A DNA stretch of 64,000 nt from Tiliqua scincoides (lineage: Eukaryota > Chordata > Lepidosauria > Squamata > Scincidae), in assembly GCF_035046505.1 (NCBI RefSeq), contig NC_089822.1, positions 268,967,024 through 269,031,023 on the forward strand, in the 5' to 3' direction. Position 1 is the stretch's first letter. Each line of letters starts with the position of its first letter. The notes beneath the pieces are model-generated. The model saw only the letters and a list, made by a program, of their open reading frames with translations, made no database searches and was not told the DNA's origin. This document shows positions 32,225 to 43,900 of this stretch, in pieces. A program made the position numbers and the translations under genes.

Positions 32225-32587
32225 GGAGGAGGAGGTCTGGCTCAGTTGGTAGAGCTGCCGCCTTGTATGCCTGAAGATCTGAGGCTGCCAGTTCGAAACA
32301 ACCGGAAGTACCTGAGAACTGACGACACGCTGATATACTGATGAGATGACCCTAGGTGGCAGAGAGGTCGCGTGTGGGAGGCGAAGGGCCAGAGAGAGGC
32401 CAGACTGGGAAGGAATCCAGCTGGAACAAGTTGTTCTATGAAACACTAGAACTATTCAATTGTAAAAATCCCTACAGGGGTTTAGAACAGCCTGCCCTTG
32501 TAAACCGCCTTGGATTAAAGTCCGAGGAGAAATCTGATGACCAAAGTATATACTTTGGTATACTTTGGTATATAAATAAATAAATAA
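32225..32587 (+). mobile_element. tRNA-derived SINE with L2-like tail
   Basis: An A-box-like tggctcagttggtagagctg (about 32238-32257) and a B-box-like agttcgaaac (about 32291-32300) give an internal pol III promoter. The tail 'gtaaaccgccttggattaaa' and a (TAAA)n end resemble L2-mobilised squamate SINEs. Confidence 0.75.
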
Positions 32588-32728
32588 CCAATTTGGTTAT
32601 AGGGCTTTTCAAGGTTCACGATCTCCCTGAAAGAGCTCAACAGGCAGTTGAAACTGAGAGTTTGGCTTATGGCTGAGCTCTTTTTGAGTTTGATTCTGTG
32701 TCGTTTTTGATCTCTTAGGATGCTGCAT

Positions 32729-32845
32729 AAGAACATAAGAACAGCTCCACTGGATCAGGCCATAGGCCCATCTAGTCCAGCTTCCTGTATCTCACATCGG
32801 CCCACCAAATGCCCAGGGAGCACACCAGATAATAAGAGACCTGCA
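32729..32845 (-). repeat. CR1 3'-end fragment
   Basis: Starts with the complement of the TTCTTATG end; a separate short insertion just before the longer one. Confidence 0.85.
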
Positions 32846-32871
32846 AGGCCTCCTGGGAATTGTAGTTAAGA

Positions 32872-33385
32872 ACATAAGAACAGCCCCACTGAATCAGGCC
32901 ATAGGCCCATATAGTCCAGCTTCCTGTATCTCACAGCGGCCCACCAAATGCCCCAGGGAGCACACCAGGTAACAAGAGACCTCATCCTGGTGCCCTCCCT
33001 TGCATCTGGCATTCTGACATAACCCATTTCTAAAATCAGGAGGTGGCACATACACATCATGGCTTGTACCCCGTAATGGATTTTTCCTCCAGAAACTTGT
33101 CCAATCCCCTTTTAAAGGCATCCAGGCCAGACGCCATCACCACATCCTGTGGCAAGGAGTTCCACAGACCAACCACACGCTGAGTAAAGAAATATTTTCT
33201 TTTGTGTTCTAACTCTCCCAACACTCAATTTGAGTGGATGTCCCCTGGTTCTGGTGTTATGTGAGAGTGTAAAGAGCATCTCCCTATCCACTCCGTCCCC
33301 AGCATAATTTTGTATGTCTGAATCATGTCCCCCCTCAGGCGCCTCTTTTCTAGGCTGAAGCGCTTGGGGGACATCCACTTTTTGG
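32872..33385 (-). mobile_element. CR1 LINE 3' end
   Basis: Minus strand: LRGDMIQTYKIMLG, SHNTRTRGHPLKLSVGRVRT and the 3' UTR. It ends about 100 bp before the gene B alpha3 acceptor. Confidence 0.9.
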
Positions 33386-33488
33386 AAATGAGGGTGGTTT
33401 GAAGTAAAAATGTGGGGTCTCTTCTTTCTGTCATCCATTCTGCAAGCCAACCAAGGACCTCAGCACTGCCATTGACACTTTTCCCCAG

Positions 33489-33767
33489 ATCCTCCAGTGG
33501 TGAAGGTGACCCATAAGGAAAGCTGTGAGGAAAGCCTCCTCTGCCAGGCCTACGGTTTCTACCCCAAGGAGATCCATGCCACCTGGAGGAAGGAGGGATA
33601 GGTCAAGCTGGGTGACACGTTCCGTGGGGTGGTCAGCCCCAATGTGGATGGAACTTACTACACCTGGCTCAGCATTGAGATCGACCCCAAGGAGAGGAGA
33701 CACTACCGGTGCCACGTGGAACATGAAGGACTGCAGGAGCCTCTGGACGTGGGCATGGAGGAGTCTG
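33489..33767 (+). pseudogene. Gene B exon 4, alpha3 domain with a stop
   Basis: 279 bp (two codons shorter than gene A). SLLCQAYGFYPKEIHATWRK, then TAG at 33598-33600, then VSPNVDGTYYTWLSIEID and YRCHVEHEGLQEPLDVG. The alpha3 glycosylation sequon of genes A and C (INAT/INVT) is IHAT here. Confidence 0.9.
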
Positions 33768-33890
33768 GTGAGAGGCTGCAGGAAAGGGAGGCCTCGGGGA
33801 ACTCTGTGGGAAGGGGAGTGGTGTAGTTGCAGAGTCTGCGTTCCCACCCAGTCTCTTCCAGTCTGAGTCAAGATGTTTGTCCTGTTGCAG

Positions 33891-33977
33891 CCTCAGTGCC
33901 CCTGGGGCTCCTTGTGGGAGGTGTGTTGATGCTCATGATCTTCCTTCTGCTTCTGACTGGGATCATCTTTTACATCA
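33891..33977 (+). CDS. Gene B TM exon
   Basis: 87 bp, phase 1. ASVPLGLLVGGVLMLMIFLL then LLTGIIFYI, a clear membrane helix. Acceptor cctgttgcag, donor gtaagt. Confidence 0.8.
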
Positions 33978-33999
33978 GTAAGTAGGCCACTGACAGACC

Positions 34000-34085
34000 A
34001 GTCCCTTGCATGTCTACGCAGAAGTAAGTCCCATTTGTATTAAGAAGGCTTACTCCCAGGTAAGTGTGCATAGGACTGCAGCCTT
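34000..34085 (+). repeat. Short palindromic repeat (AGAAGTAAGTCC family)
   Basis: 'cgcagaagtaagtcccattt' to 'gcttactcccaggtaagtgt'. Relatives at 40497-40690, 54934-55024, 55160-55245, 58570-58632 and perhaps 59483-59550. The rest of 34086-34800 holds only a 41-bp perfect inverted repeat (34528-34568, CAGTGGTTCTCA ends, a solo hAT-like tip). Confidence 0.6.
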
Positions 34086-35329
34086 GGTGCATTTGCTAGA
34101 ACATATGTGCTCCTGTGATAATTTTGAGTTTATGACCCCTGGGACAAGGAACTGTCTTCTCAATGGATGGTGACAGTGCAAATGTTGCTCTGTTGGCATG
34201 GGCTTTCCAGGTTTGGAGGTTGGTACCCAAAAGCTTGGTGTGCCCACAGCCCGCCTTGCTATAAGAGACATAATGACCCTGGCCTGGGAAGGACCAGGAA
34301 TACACCAAATTCCCCCACAGGCATTAGAAGCAACGTTCTCTTCATGTGTGGGTTAAATCAGCCTCTCTTGATGAACCTCCACCATCCAGATCCTACAATC
34401 TAAACTTCAAGGGTTTGGGATATGCTTGATGGTCCATTTGTGGTTCTCAAAGTTTTTTGACTGGCAGCTCCGTTGACTTACTGGGCCATTGGCCTTGGCT
34501 CCCCATTAGGGTCATGATCCTGTATGTCAGTGGTTCTCAAACTGGTGGGTCGCGACTGAGAACCACTGCTGTACATTGTGTAGGGTGGTGGGTTTTTTGT
34601 AACGATTCCGTGGCTCCCCTGCCTGATTTCCATGGCTTCCTGGGGAGCCAAGGGTCACAGTTTGGGGACCACTCTTTTTGCCCAGAAATGCTTCCATATT
34701 TTCCATACCCATCTTCAAACTCCCTCCATGATGGTCTGCCTTCGATTGCTTTCCTGTTTGAGTTAATGCACCTTTATATTCTCTGCTGCTTTTCAGGAGT
34801 GGGCAAGGGGCCCTTCAGTTCTCTGCTCTCAGACCAGCCTCCACCCGCCCACCCTGCTTCCCTGGGCGCTGATCTCAGCTATCATCTAGCGTCATTCCAG
34901 GGAGAAGATGCAGGGGTAAAACCAAAGCCAGCAGATCAGGAACTGACACCACGAAAGACTTCCTAGTGCTGTTGCAGGGGAAACTTCTGGGACCTCCTTC
35001 CCTGGAGATGGTTAACCACATCCTGACTGAGCACCTGTTATGGAGGGTTTGGAAATTGAGTGCCCCGCCTCCCTCCAGTGGGTGGGACTGGATCATCTGT
35101 GGAAGTCCCTTGTGACTCTGTATATAAGCATTGGGAGAGAGTTGCCTGATGAACAGCATCAGGACTTGATCCTTCTGCTTTGCAATGCTGATTCATTTTT
35201 CATTTAACAAAAGGATATTCAAACAAAAGGATGCAGATGGCTTTTGGCTGTCTGATTTTGGGAGCCATTTATTTCCAGCACATTTTGTTGAAGCATTTGA
35301 AATGCTGTCCATAGTTCTGGTTTCCACAG

Positions 35330-35359
35330 CTCAAGAAGGATGTTGCAGATCTGGGAAAG
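35330..35359 (+). CDS. Candidate class I cytoplasmic exon, gene B
   Basis: Acceptor tggtttccacag and donor gtaaga bound a 30-bp exon, phase 1 in and out, coding TQEGCCRSGK. The same block stands after TM in gene C (39797-39768, donor not GT) and in the gene E arm (55933 region). The repeated position after TM exons supports a role in the tail; the peptide itself is not a known tail. Confidence 0.35.
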
Positions 35360-35441
35360 GTAAGACACTAATGATCCCAGGGCTGCGTGAACCCCCGAAT
35401 GGGCTGCTGGATTCCCTGAACCAAGCGTTTTTTTCTTGCAG

Positions 35442-35527
35442 CATCTCCTGGGAAGCCTGGTCTGGGTGAGCAGGAGAGCCCAGCCCTCTCAGTGCATTAC
35501 TGGCCCAATGGGATATCCATTTTGTAA
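35442..35527 (+). CDS. Candidate last coding exon, gene B
   Basis: After acceptor ttttttcttgcag the phase 1 frame gives ASPGKPGLGEQESPALSVHY and stops at TAA (35525-35527). A polyadenylation signal AATAAA lies at about 35836-35841. Confidence 0.35.
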
Positions 35528-35589
35528 GAGACCATCGTCCAGCCAGAACTGCCTCTACTCCCAGAAGCAAGCAGGGTCTTGCCAGCAGC

Positions 35590-36640
35590 GGCCCCAAAGA
35601 TCCCGGGTGCTGCAGAAGGATCTTCCCCCTGAGATGCAGAGCTGCAGCTCTCCCTTCTCCTCCAGGAAGGGATGGAAGATCTATTTTGGGGAATGGCTCC
35701 TGGTCTAGCTGCTGAGGAATTCTGACTGGTGGAAGATGAAGTCAATCATCATCATCATCATCATCATCATCTTCATCAGAGTATCAGCTACTTTCCTGCC
35801 AGGTTGTGGTGAAAGTGCCTGCCATGAATGGAAAATAAAAGACGTGTCCATCTCTGGGCTTTCACGGTTTGCTCCACGTCTTTGCTCTGAATGTTCTTTC
35901 CCTCTTTTGTGGAAGCTGCTTGAAGTTTTAGAAAACCAACCTGAATATGCAGCCCCCCTTCTCTCTACATGGGGTTGGCCCGTCTGCCAGCCAGAGGGAT
36001 TCCTCTTGCGAGGCCCAAGGTTGCACCTTCAGTGGGCGGCATTGCCTTCTTCTTCTGCTTGCCCGACCACCACTTCCTTGTTCCCTCTGAGCAGTGCTTG
36101 GCTTGCAGTTGTGCCAACAACCTTGGAGAGTTGCCAGGAGCACCAACTGTCCATGCCAAGAGGGGAAGCGGGTCCCCCCCCCCGCGATGCTGCTTTCCTC
36201 AGCAGGGTCTGGGCTGAGATGTTTGGATGAGACTCTGTTCTGCTTTCCTGCTGCTCGTCTGAACTCAGTGACTCTTCCCCCCCCCCCACTGCTGAGTCCT
36301 GTTCTCCTGAACTGCTGCTGCTGCTTCCTCTTTCAGATGCCCCCAAGTCATCCTGGAATTGGGGCTGGGGGCTGGCCAGGGAGGGGTCGCTCTCTCTGTG
36401 GCTGTCTTCAGTTGTGTCAGACTCTGGCTGAGGAAGACCAAAGTTGCTGAAGTCTCCCTTTGCAGAGGGGAGGGGGCTGCTGTGCCTCCAGGCCCCCTTC
36501 CACTCCCCAGCCAGACTTCTGGGCCGCCTCCCAAATGGAGAGCAGGGACTGGAGCTGCTTCTGGGTCCTTTCTGTGCTGCTCCTACCGCAGTCATATAGA
36601 AGCATCAGACTAGGTAGGTGGAAAGAAACAGAATCATGGG
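35590..36640 (+). pseudogene. Collapsed class I copy: gene A-like 5' flank and intron 1, no exon 1
   Basis: 35590-36100 matches 3225-4150 and 36190-36640 matches 5000-5450 (gene A intron 1: 'gttctgctttcctgctgctc' to 'cagactaggtaggtggaaag'). The promoter and exon 1 that should lie between are absent. The cytoplasmic exon at 37099 may be the other remaining end of the same lost gene. Confidence 0.7.
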
Positions 36641-36854
36641 GAAGCAGAATACACTCGAATACACGCATTGTAAGCCCTGTTCTGTGTCCCAGTTTTGGGG
36701 GTGTGTGATGCTGAGACCTGAAACTCCCTGGGTGTCCGTGGGCCAGTCATTGTCTCTCAGCATAGCCTACCTCACAGGGTGGTTGTGAGGATTAAATGAG
36801 AGGCAAAAGATTGTGTCCACTGCACTAAGCTCCTTGGAAGAAGGTTAGGTGATT

Positions 36855-37037
36855 AAGGGCGCAATCCTAATCAACTTTCCAGCACTGGCAGAGCTGTGCC
36901 AGTGGGGCGTGTGCTGCATCCTGGAGTTGGGGGGCAGTCACGGAGACCCCCTCGAGGTAAGGGAATGTTTGTTCTCTTTCCTCAGAGTTGCACTGACCTT
37001 ACCTGGTGCTGTAAAGTTGGTTAGGATTGTGCCCTAA
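36855..37037. mobile_element. MITE, AGGGCGCAATCCTAA ends
   Basis: Bounded by aagggcgcaatcctaa and ttaggattgtgcccta, an inverted repeat. Relatives at 11111, 37869, 39552, 43450 and 55967. Confidence 0.7.
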
Positions 37038-37098
37038 ATGTCATCATCACGTACAGAACAATGAGCAGCTTCACTCACCCTATTTTCTCCCTCTGCAG

Positions 37099-37131
37099 CC
37101 ATCAACCGGGGGTCCGAGAGCTCTGCCAGAG
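37099..37131 (+). CDS. Orphan class I cytoplasmic exon
   Basis: 33 bp, phase 1 in and out, acceptor attttctccctctgcag, donor gtaagt. Codes TINRGSESSAR, close to the serine-rich RGS(D/E)SSA motif of sauropsid class I tails (recalled, not searched). No TM exon stands upstream within 3 kb, so it is orphaned. Confidence 0.6.
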
Positions 37132-37179
37132 GTAAGTGGGGGGTGCATAGCTTCAAGCATGGACAGGCATGACATAAAA

Positions 37180-37618
37180 AATCATGCAGGGGAAGGATAG
37201 AGTGGATAGAGAGATGCTCTTTTCCCTCTCACATAACACCAGAACCAGGGGACATTCACAAAAGTTGAGTGTTGGGAGAGTTAGGACAGACAAAAGAAAG
37301 TATTTATTTGCTCAGCATGTAATTAGTCAGTGGAACTCTTTGCCACAAGAAGTAGTTATGGCATCTTGCCTGGATGCCTTTAAGAGGGGATTGGACAAAT
37401 TTCTGGAGAAGCTCGTTATGGGTTACAAGTCATAGAGGTCTGTGCAAGCTCTTGGTTTTAGAGGCAGGCTGCCTGCCAGATGCAGGGGAGGGCACCAGGA
37501 CGCAGGTTGTGCCTGTTGTCTTGTGTGCTCCCTGGGCATTTGGTGGGCCACTGTGAGATACAGGAAGCTGGACTAGATGGGCCTATGGCCTGATCCAGTG
37601 GGGCTGTTCTTATGTTCT
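37180..37618 (+). mobile_element. CR1 LINE 3' end
   Basis: SHNTRTRGHSQKLSVGRVRT, NSLPQEVVMASCLDAFKRGL, then the 3' UTR and ttcttatgttctta. Two further CR1 3' tips follow at 37640-37755 and 38300-38352. Confidence 0.9.
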
Positions 37619-37868
37619 TAACTACAATTCCCAGGAGGCATTGCAGGTCTCTTGTTATCTGGTGTGCTCCCTGGGGCATTTGGTGGGCCACTGTGAGATA
37701 CAGGAAGCTGGAATAGATGGGCCGTTGGCCTGATCCAGCAGGGCTCTTCTTATGCACCTCTCTGCAGAGCTCCATCCCCATGGGGTCTTTCTGCAGGGGG
37801 AGGCACACACACAAATTGTCCTGAGCAGCACAGGAATCTTAAGCACTTAATAGGGATCTTAAGCTCTT

Positions 37869-38037
37869 ACGGGCACAAGCCTAACGAACTTACCAGCACT
37901 GAAGGAAATGCAGCTCTGAGGTCAGGGAACAAACATTCCCTTCCCTCGAGGAGGCCTCTGTGACTGTCCCCCAACTGCAGGATGCAGCACATGCCCATTG
38001 GAACAGCTGCGTCAGAGCTGGAAAGGTGGTTGGGCCT
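37869..38037. mobile_element. MITE, AGGGCGCAATCC family
   Basis: Minus-oriented relative of 36855-37037, bounded by 'gggcacaagcctaa' and 'gttgggcctaa'. Confidence 0.55.
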
Positions 38038-38602
38038 AAAAAAATTTTCTACATATACTCTGCAGAAGGATCCCTCCCACAGCCATTGTGACAAAATGGG
38101 CCTGGAAACTGGTCTAAAATATTCAAAACTCAGGAGGTTACCAGTACCCTGGCTTGGTTTGCTCAAAAAACTCCCCAGGACATTTTTGAAACCGAACTCC
38201 CAGCCTCCCTTTTCTCCAACGGGCAGGTCAGGCAAAGGCAACAGAAGGGGAAGAACATCATTTGGCTTCAGGAGGGAGAACAGAGCTTTGAGAGCAGCCC
38301 CCCCCCATCCAGCTGGACTGGACAGGTCTTTGGCCTGATCCAGCAGAGCTCTTCTTATGTCTTCATGTTCTCAGAAGGAGTTAAACAAAATGTGGGGCTG
38401 AGAAGCAGAACAGGCAGGCTGGAAGAAAATATGTAGACTGGGCCTGACAGTCACAAAGATAACTTGGCCAAAATGGCACCAGGAACTGGCGATGCCCAGT
38501 GGGGGAGACTGGATAGCAACTTTGAAGAAGAACACAAAAAACACATCATGGGCAAGTTTCTTTGTGCAAAGAAGAAGAGGGGTGATCTGGCCTCAGATTT
38601 AT

Positions 38603-38738
38603 CATCAAAGGGCCAGCACGGGCTCCAGCAAGTCTCTAGGGGGCCAGAACTCAGTGGAGGCTGGGGGTTCCCTGTGGGCCGGATTGGGAGTCCTCGAGGG
38701 CTGCAAGTGGCCCCAGGGCCGGGGTTTGGACACCCCTG
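38603..38738 (-). mobile_element. hAT element end, inverted twin of 57321
   Basis: Ends with 'tttggacacccctg' followed by atttagaa, the complement of the TTCTAAAT target duplication beside 57321. The element was in place before the C/E inverted duplication; most of it is lost on this side. Confidence 0.75.
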
Positions 38739-40700
38739 ATTTAGAAGGTGCTCCAGGTGTTCACACACATGCTCTGGAAGCACATTCTTGTGGGTCCCCA
38801 AGCACGCCTGTCCAGGGATCCCGTGGTCTTGGTCACAGCGCACATTCCCACAAACACTCACCAGAAGACCACAAGGGGACAAGGATGCAACTCACAATCC
38901 ACCAGTCAGGAACCAGGAATTTATTGAGAAAAATACAATACACAAGCAGTGATATCAAATATAAAACAAGCAGCACCGAATGATATATGGAAGAAGCAGA
39001 ATGTGATTGCTGAATGTACAAAGAGAACTCCCAGGAATACCACGAGGTTCCTAGTGGAGAGAGCATGTCATGGCCCAGGGGCGTGTGTGTCTTGTTTGAG
39101 AATTACTTGGCTCCAGAAGAGAGGAAAAAATGGATGGCATCGATCCCCTCATGCATGCATACACACCGACTCCAGCTTCCATTTTGGCTCCCCCTCCAAT
39201 CCATCCTCTCACATTCACTCCTTGCACCGCCTGTTTTTCATGAAGAGTTCTCTCTTTCTCAGAAGGAGAAGGGGCAGGGAGATAAAGGTTTACCATAGAC
39301 ATATATATGGGAATATCACACATAAGGATAGGAATTGTCATTTAACTGAAAGTAGCACCCCAATTATTTCTTCCTGGATGATGCGGTCTCTCTGGACTGG
39401 AAGTAACTCTGGGACATGCCCCAGTTGCGCAGTTTAGAGGTGCCACAAGCACACCTGACTGTTTTGGCACAAGGATGTTCCACTTCAAAGGACCCTGAGG
39501 GGAACTGATTCCAGGGAGTGGCTTTCAAGGACCCCAGATCACTGAGAGGGCTGGGCAATCCTCACCCCCTATGTCAGTGCCTTCCAGCACTGGCCTAGCG
39601 GTGCCAGTGGGACTTGTGCTGCATCCTGCAGTTGGGTGTCACTCACAGAGGCCTCCTCAAAATAAGGGAGTGTTTGTTCCCTTCCCTCAGGGTTGCATTG
39701 CCCTGATGTCAGTGCTGGACAGCACTGACATAAGGGGTTAGGATTGCGCCCTTAGTGTCTTTTGTATCTTTCCCAGCTCTGCAACGTCCTTCTTGAGCTG
39801 TGGGAACCACAACTATGGACGGTTTTTCAAATGCTTCAACAAAATGTGCTCCATATGAATGGCACTCAATATCAGACAGGCCAAAAGCCTTCTGCATCAG
39901 CTGCTTCTGTGAAAGGAATATCCGTTTTTATAAAAAAAAAAAAATCAGGATTGCAAAGCAGGAGGAGTCATGAGCAGTTCGTCAGGTAACTCTCCCTCAG
40001 CGCTTATATATAGTGACAGAATCAGAGAGTCACAAGGGACTTCCAGAGATCATCCAGTCCCACCCTCTGCAGGGAGGCAGGCACTCAAATGCCAAGCACT
40101 CCATGGCACCTGCTCAGCCAGGCTGTGGTTAACCATCACCAGGGGAGGACATCCCAGAAGGTTCCCTGCAACAGCACTAGGAAGTCTTTCATGGTGTCCA
40201 TGCACGATCTGCTGGCTTCGGTTTTGCCCCTGCATTTTCTCCCTGGACTGATGCTGGAGGACGGCTGAGATCAGAATCCAGGGAAGCAGGGAGGGCGGGC
40301 AGAAGTTTCTAAGGACCTTTCCTTCCCCCTTCAAAAAAGAAAAAAGCCGCTCGTGATCAGTCAGACTTTGCCCCCCCCCCAATTGATTAAAAAATAAAAA
40401 TACCCATTCCTTTCCAGCCATCCCCCTTTTTCCTCCTGCCTCCTTTGGTGGGGGGGGGGGGGATACTTCCTATGTTGGCTGCTATTATAAGACAAAAGGC
40501 ACAATCCTAGTTAGGTCTACTCAGAAGTAAGTCCTATTGTGTTGAATGGCCCTCCCTTTCCAAAACCCTCCAGGTGTGCTGCTAACAAACTCAGGGCACA
40601 ATCCTAACCAGGTCTACTCAGAATTAAGTCCTATTTTGTTCAATGGAGCTTACTCTCAGGTAAGTGTGGTTGGGATTGCAGCCTCAGAGTGCTGTTTGAT
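38739..40700 (-). repeat. Gene C arm of the inverted duplication (3' flank)
   Basis: Read on the minus strand this matches 54918-57320 in order: palindromic repeats, 'ccctgcttccctggattctg', 'tttgttgaagcatttgaa', 'cactccctggaatcagttcc' and a 'ttctcaaacaagacacacac' region. Embedded are a MITE at 39552-39755 and two short palindromic repeats at 40497-40690. Confidence 0.8.
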
Positions 40701-40909
40701 CGTCTTTGGCAATGGGCTGTCAGGGAACCCGGGACACCAGCACGTCCTCAGCAGCCTGTATCTCCTCCATGTTTTCCTCACCAACTGCATTCATGGTCCA
40801 GAACACAGAAGGAGAAGACAGTTCCCAGTCTGAGGCGCTCAGGATCTGAAATCTGCTCCTGAATGATGCACACCTGTGGCCCAACAGAGGTATCCAGGGA
40901 TTTACTTAC

Positions 40910-40990
40910 TGACATAGAAGATGACTCCAGCCACACTCAGGACCCCCAGGACCCCCAGGATGACTCCCACAGCAATGAGCCAAACAGGCA
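40910..40990 (-). CDS. Gene C TM exon
   Basis: 81 bp. VPVWLIAVGVILGVLGVLSV then AGVIFYV. Acceptor ttccccctcag, donor gtaagt. Confidence 0.85.
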
Positions 40991-43900
40991 CTGAGGGGGA
41001 AATGGAAAGAACACACATTGACTCAGACTGAAGTGGGCTCTGCAAAGCCTCAGGCAGAGATCCGGAGACCCTTCGACTGGAGATGGGACCCTGAAGCTGG
41101 GACACGTGCAAACCACGGAGATTAGCCCCGCTCTGGGGTGGCCCTGATCTAGGGCAATTCCACACCCGTGGAGACCCACTTGAGCTCAGCATCTCAGGCC
41201 TTCAAGGGAGCCTGCAAAACCACTGAGAAAGGTCTCCACTGACCTCATACAAGGGTCTGATTTGGGGGCACTCTCATGTCACCCACTCAGAGCAATGAAA
41301 GCAGAAATTTCTGCCTCCTGCTCTCCAGGGTTCCTCTGCCCTCTGTTTCCAGCAGCCACAGCCTCCTTCCAGCCTTCAGCACAGGCGTGTAGCAGCAGCT
41401 CTGAGTCCCAAAATAAACATTGAGAGTTGCTGATGTGTTTCTCCTTCGAGTCCCACCTCCCAGAATCTGCCCCCCACTCTACCCCCATCCCACAAAGAGC
41501 TCCCTCCCCAGGCCCCCCTCCCCTGCAGCCTCTCACCAGACCCCTTCACGGTCACATCCAGAGGGTCCTGCAGCCCATCATGTTCCACATGGCACTGGTA
41601 GCGGCTCCTCTCCTTGGGATCAACCTCAATGCTCAGCCCGGTGTAGTAAGTTCCATCCGGGTTGGGGCTGACAACCCCATGGAACGCGTCCTCCTGCCTG
41701 ACCTTCCCATCCTTCCTCCAGGTGACATTGATCTCCTTGGGGTAGAAGCCGTGGGCCCGGCAGAGGAGGGTCTCCAAGCCCTGCTGGCTGTCCTTACATG
41801 TCACCTTTACTATGGGGGGCTCTGTGGAAAAAGTGGCAATGCCAGTGTCAAGACTGGGGTCTTTGGCCGACTCACAGGATGGATGCTGGAGTTGCGCAGA
41901 AGGAAGGGACCTTCTGATCCACCCCCTGCCCCCAAAGCAGTCACCCCACAAGTGCAGCATCCTCAAGAGATGAAAACCTGCAGAGAAAGGGACTCCACGG
42001 CATCCCTCAGCACTTGGTACAAAAGCTCCAAAGCAAGAAGTAGCAGACCTGGGACTTCCCTGTGATCTCCTCCAGGGCTTTGGGGCAACTGTCCCTGGAC
42101 CTCCACCACAGCTGAACAGAGGTGGGGTGTGTGCAACCTTTTCTGTGTCACAGACACCTTTCAAATGAAAGCACTGGCCCCCTCCCAGAAAAATGCAGAC
42201 ACTCACAAAATGCCTCTTGCAGCTCAAGGACCTTCTGAAGCCCATCCACAGACTGCAGGGCAAGAACCACTGCTCTGGACTCGAGGGCAAGAAGTGAGCA
42301 TCGTCCCGAGCATCTGGGTAAGTCCAACAGGGACGGCTCCTGAAATGGCCACTATTCATTCTTCCAGCACTGCCCTCTCTGCTCCTTCCTGCAGTTCTTT
42401 TTCTTTTCCTGAAGCTGAACATTCGTCCCCGAGTGAAGAGGAAGAATTCCTGAGTCTCCTGCTTGCCTTGACTAGTTCCTTGAGGTCTAAGTGGTCACCC
42501 CAAATTCTCCACTGTAGTTTCCAAGAAGGGAGGAAACTTCAGGGTCAGTGACCAGCATCCAAAGGAAGGGGGTGTGGTCAGCGATTTCTGTACTTCCAAC
42601 TGGGTGCCATTTTTAAAGAAGGAAAAATGGTTCCCTTACAGATGCACTCTGCACATGCTCCAAGGCACTCTCTCCTTATACTGATTTTTACGTGATCTTT
42701 CTTCTAAATGAGCTTCCTGTCAGAAGGGGAAACAGACACGGCACAGGGCGAAGGCATGTGAATTTTGATAAGGTGGAGGAGAATGAATCTTCCAGGGCAA
42801 AATATGTGTAGAGACAACTGCAGAAATACTCCCTCCTCCTCAACTCTCTGAAACCCCATTTCAAAAAAGGGGAGACACCTTTGGCTGCCAGTCTTGGGAG
42901 ACGAAGTGACAGACAGGCGTGTGTGCGTGAACTATGCAGAGCGGGTGCAGCTTCCCAGAGGAAGGGAGGAGGGATTTTCTGTTGGGCATGGAGCACTGCC
43001 CCCTTCCTAACAACAACAAGAACAACAAATATTTCATCTAACAGCTTAAATATTGGCCTTCAGCGAGGGTGTCTGAAAGACTGTTTTCTTCCATACAGGC
43101 CTTTGGGGAAGGCACCCTCTTCTCTCATCCCCCCCACCCTCTGACTTCTCTATTTTAAGTACTGCTACTGCATTTCTTTTCTTCTGCTTCAGCAAAGTCC
43201 TCCTCATCTGCTTTTTCTTCTTCTCATAATGTGCAGGCATCCAAGAATGGCTTTCACCTTCTCCCCGATTTCCATTCAATGCTTTAGGAACAAAGCCCAG
43301 GTGAAATCAATTTGCCTGACCTTTTCTGGACTTTTCCCCCATCTTTCTTCTTTTCTATTCTGTGCGCAAGACTTATATTTGTACTCCATGCCATTAATTT
43401 CACCTTCAAACATGTAGACTTGATCCAAGGCCATGCGTTCAGACACACAGGGCACAATCCTCACCCCTTATGTCAGTGCTTTCCAGCACTGACATCAGGG
43501 CAATGCAGCTCTGAGGGAAGGGAACAAACACTCCCTTACTTTGAGGAGGCCTCCCTGAGTGACACCCAACTGCAGGATGCAGCACAGGTCGAATTGGAAA
43601 GCACTGACATAAGGGGTGAGGATTGCGCCCACAGTAAACTAGGAGAATGGGTGGAGCTGACTCTTGGGGCCTGGAATTCTGTGAACTGAACTGGGTGACC
43701 TGTTACTGGAGCCTTGTAGTTCTGTCTGAAGGTGTGAGTTTTACGTTCCAAGGTTTGAATTGTACTACTACATGTTGGTGCTTATGAAGATGATGTTCCC
43801 GCTACAGCTTGAATCCACTTTCACTGCACTTCTATTCCCTGCTTCTCAAACCTTTTAGGACAGGGACCCTCTTTTCAGAATGACAATCTGTTGGACCCAC

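Larger units (their letters stand above)
23625..35527 (+). pseudogene. MHC class I heavy-chain pseudogene, divergent (gene B)
   Basis: Exons: signal 23625-23694, alpha1 28279-28560, alpha2 29221-29491, alpha3 33489-33767, TM 33891-33977, candidate cytoplasmic exons 35330-35359 and 35442-35527, polyadenylation signal near 35836. Splice sites are all intact. It is disabled by a net frameshift in alpha2 near 29284-29290 (exon of 271 rather than 276 bp) and by a TAG in alpha3 at 33598-33600. Alpha1 is unusual: the Y7 region reads NHCYNVLWTG, so Y7 is not kept and an extra Cys is present. Several LINE copies fill its introns. The open alpha1 and TM exons suggest recent inactivation; sequencing error at either lesion cannot be excluded. 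Confidence 0.8.

Noticed and set aside
34789-34965. An open frame after acceptor 'tgctgcttttcag' in gene B as a long cytoplasmic exon
   Set aside because: The frame is not kept in the gene C and gene E copies of this block, and the peptide is low-complexity.
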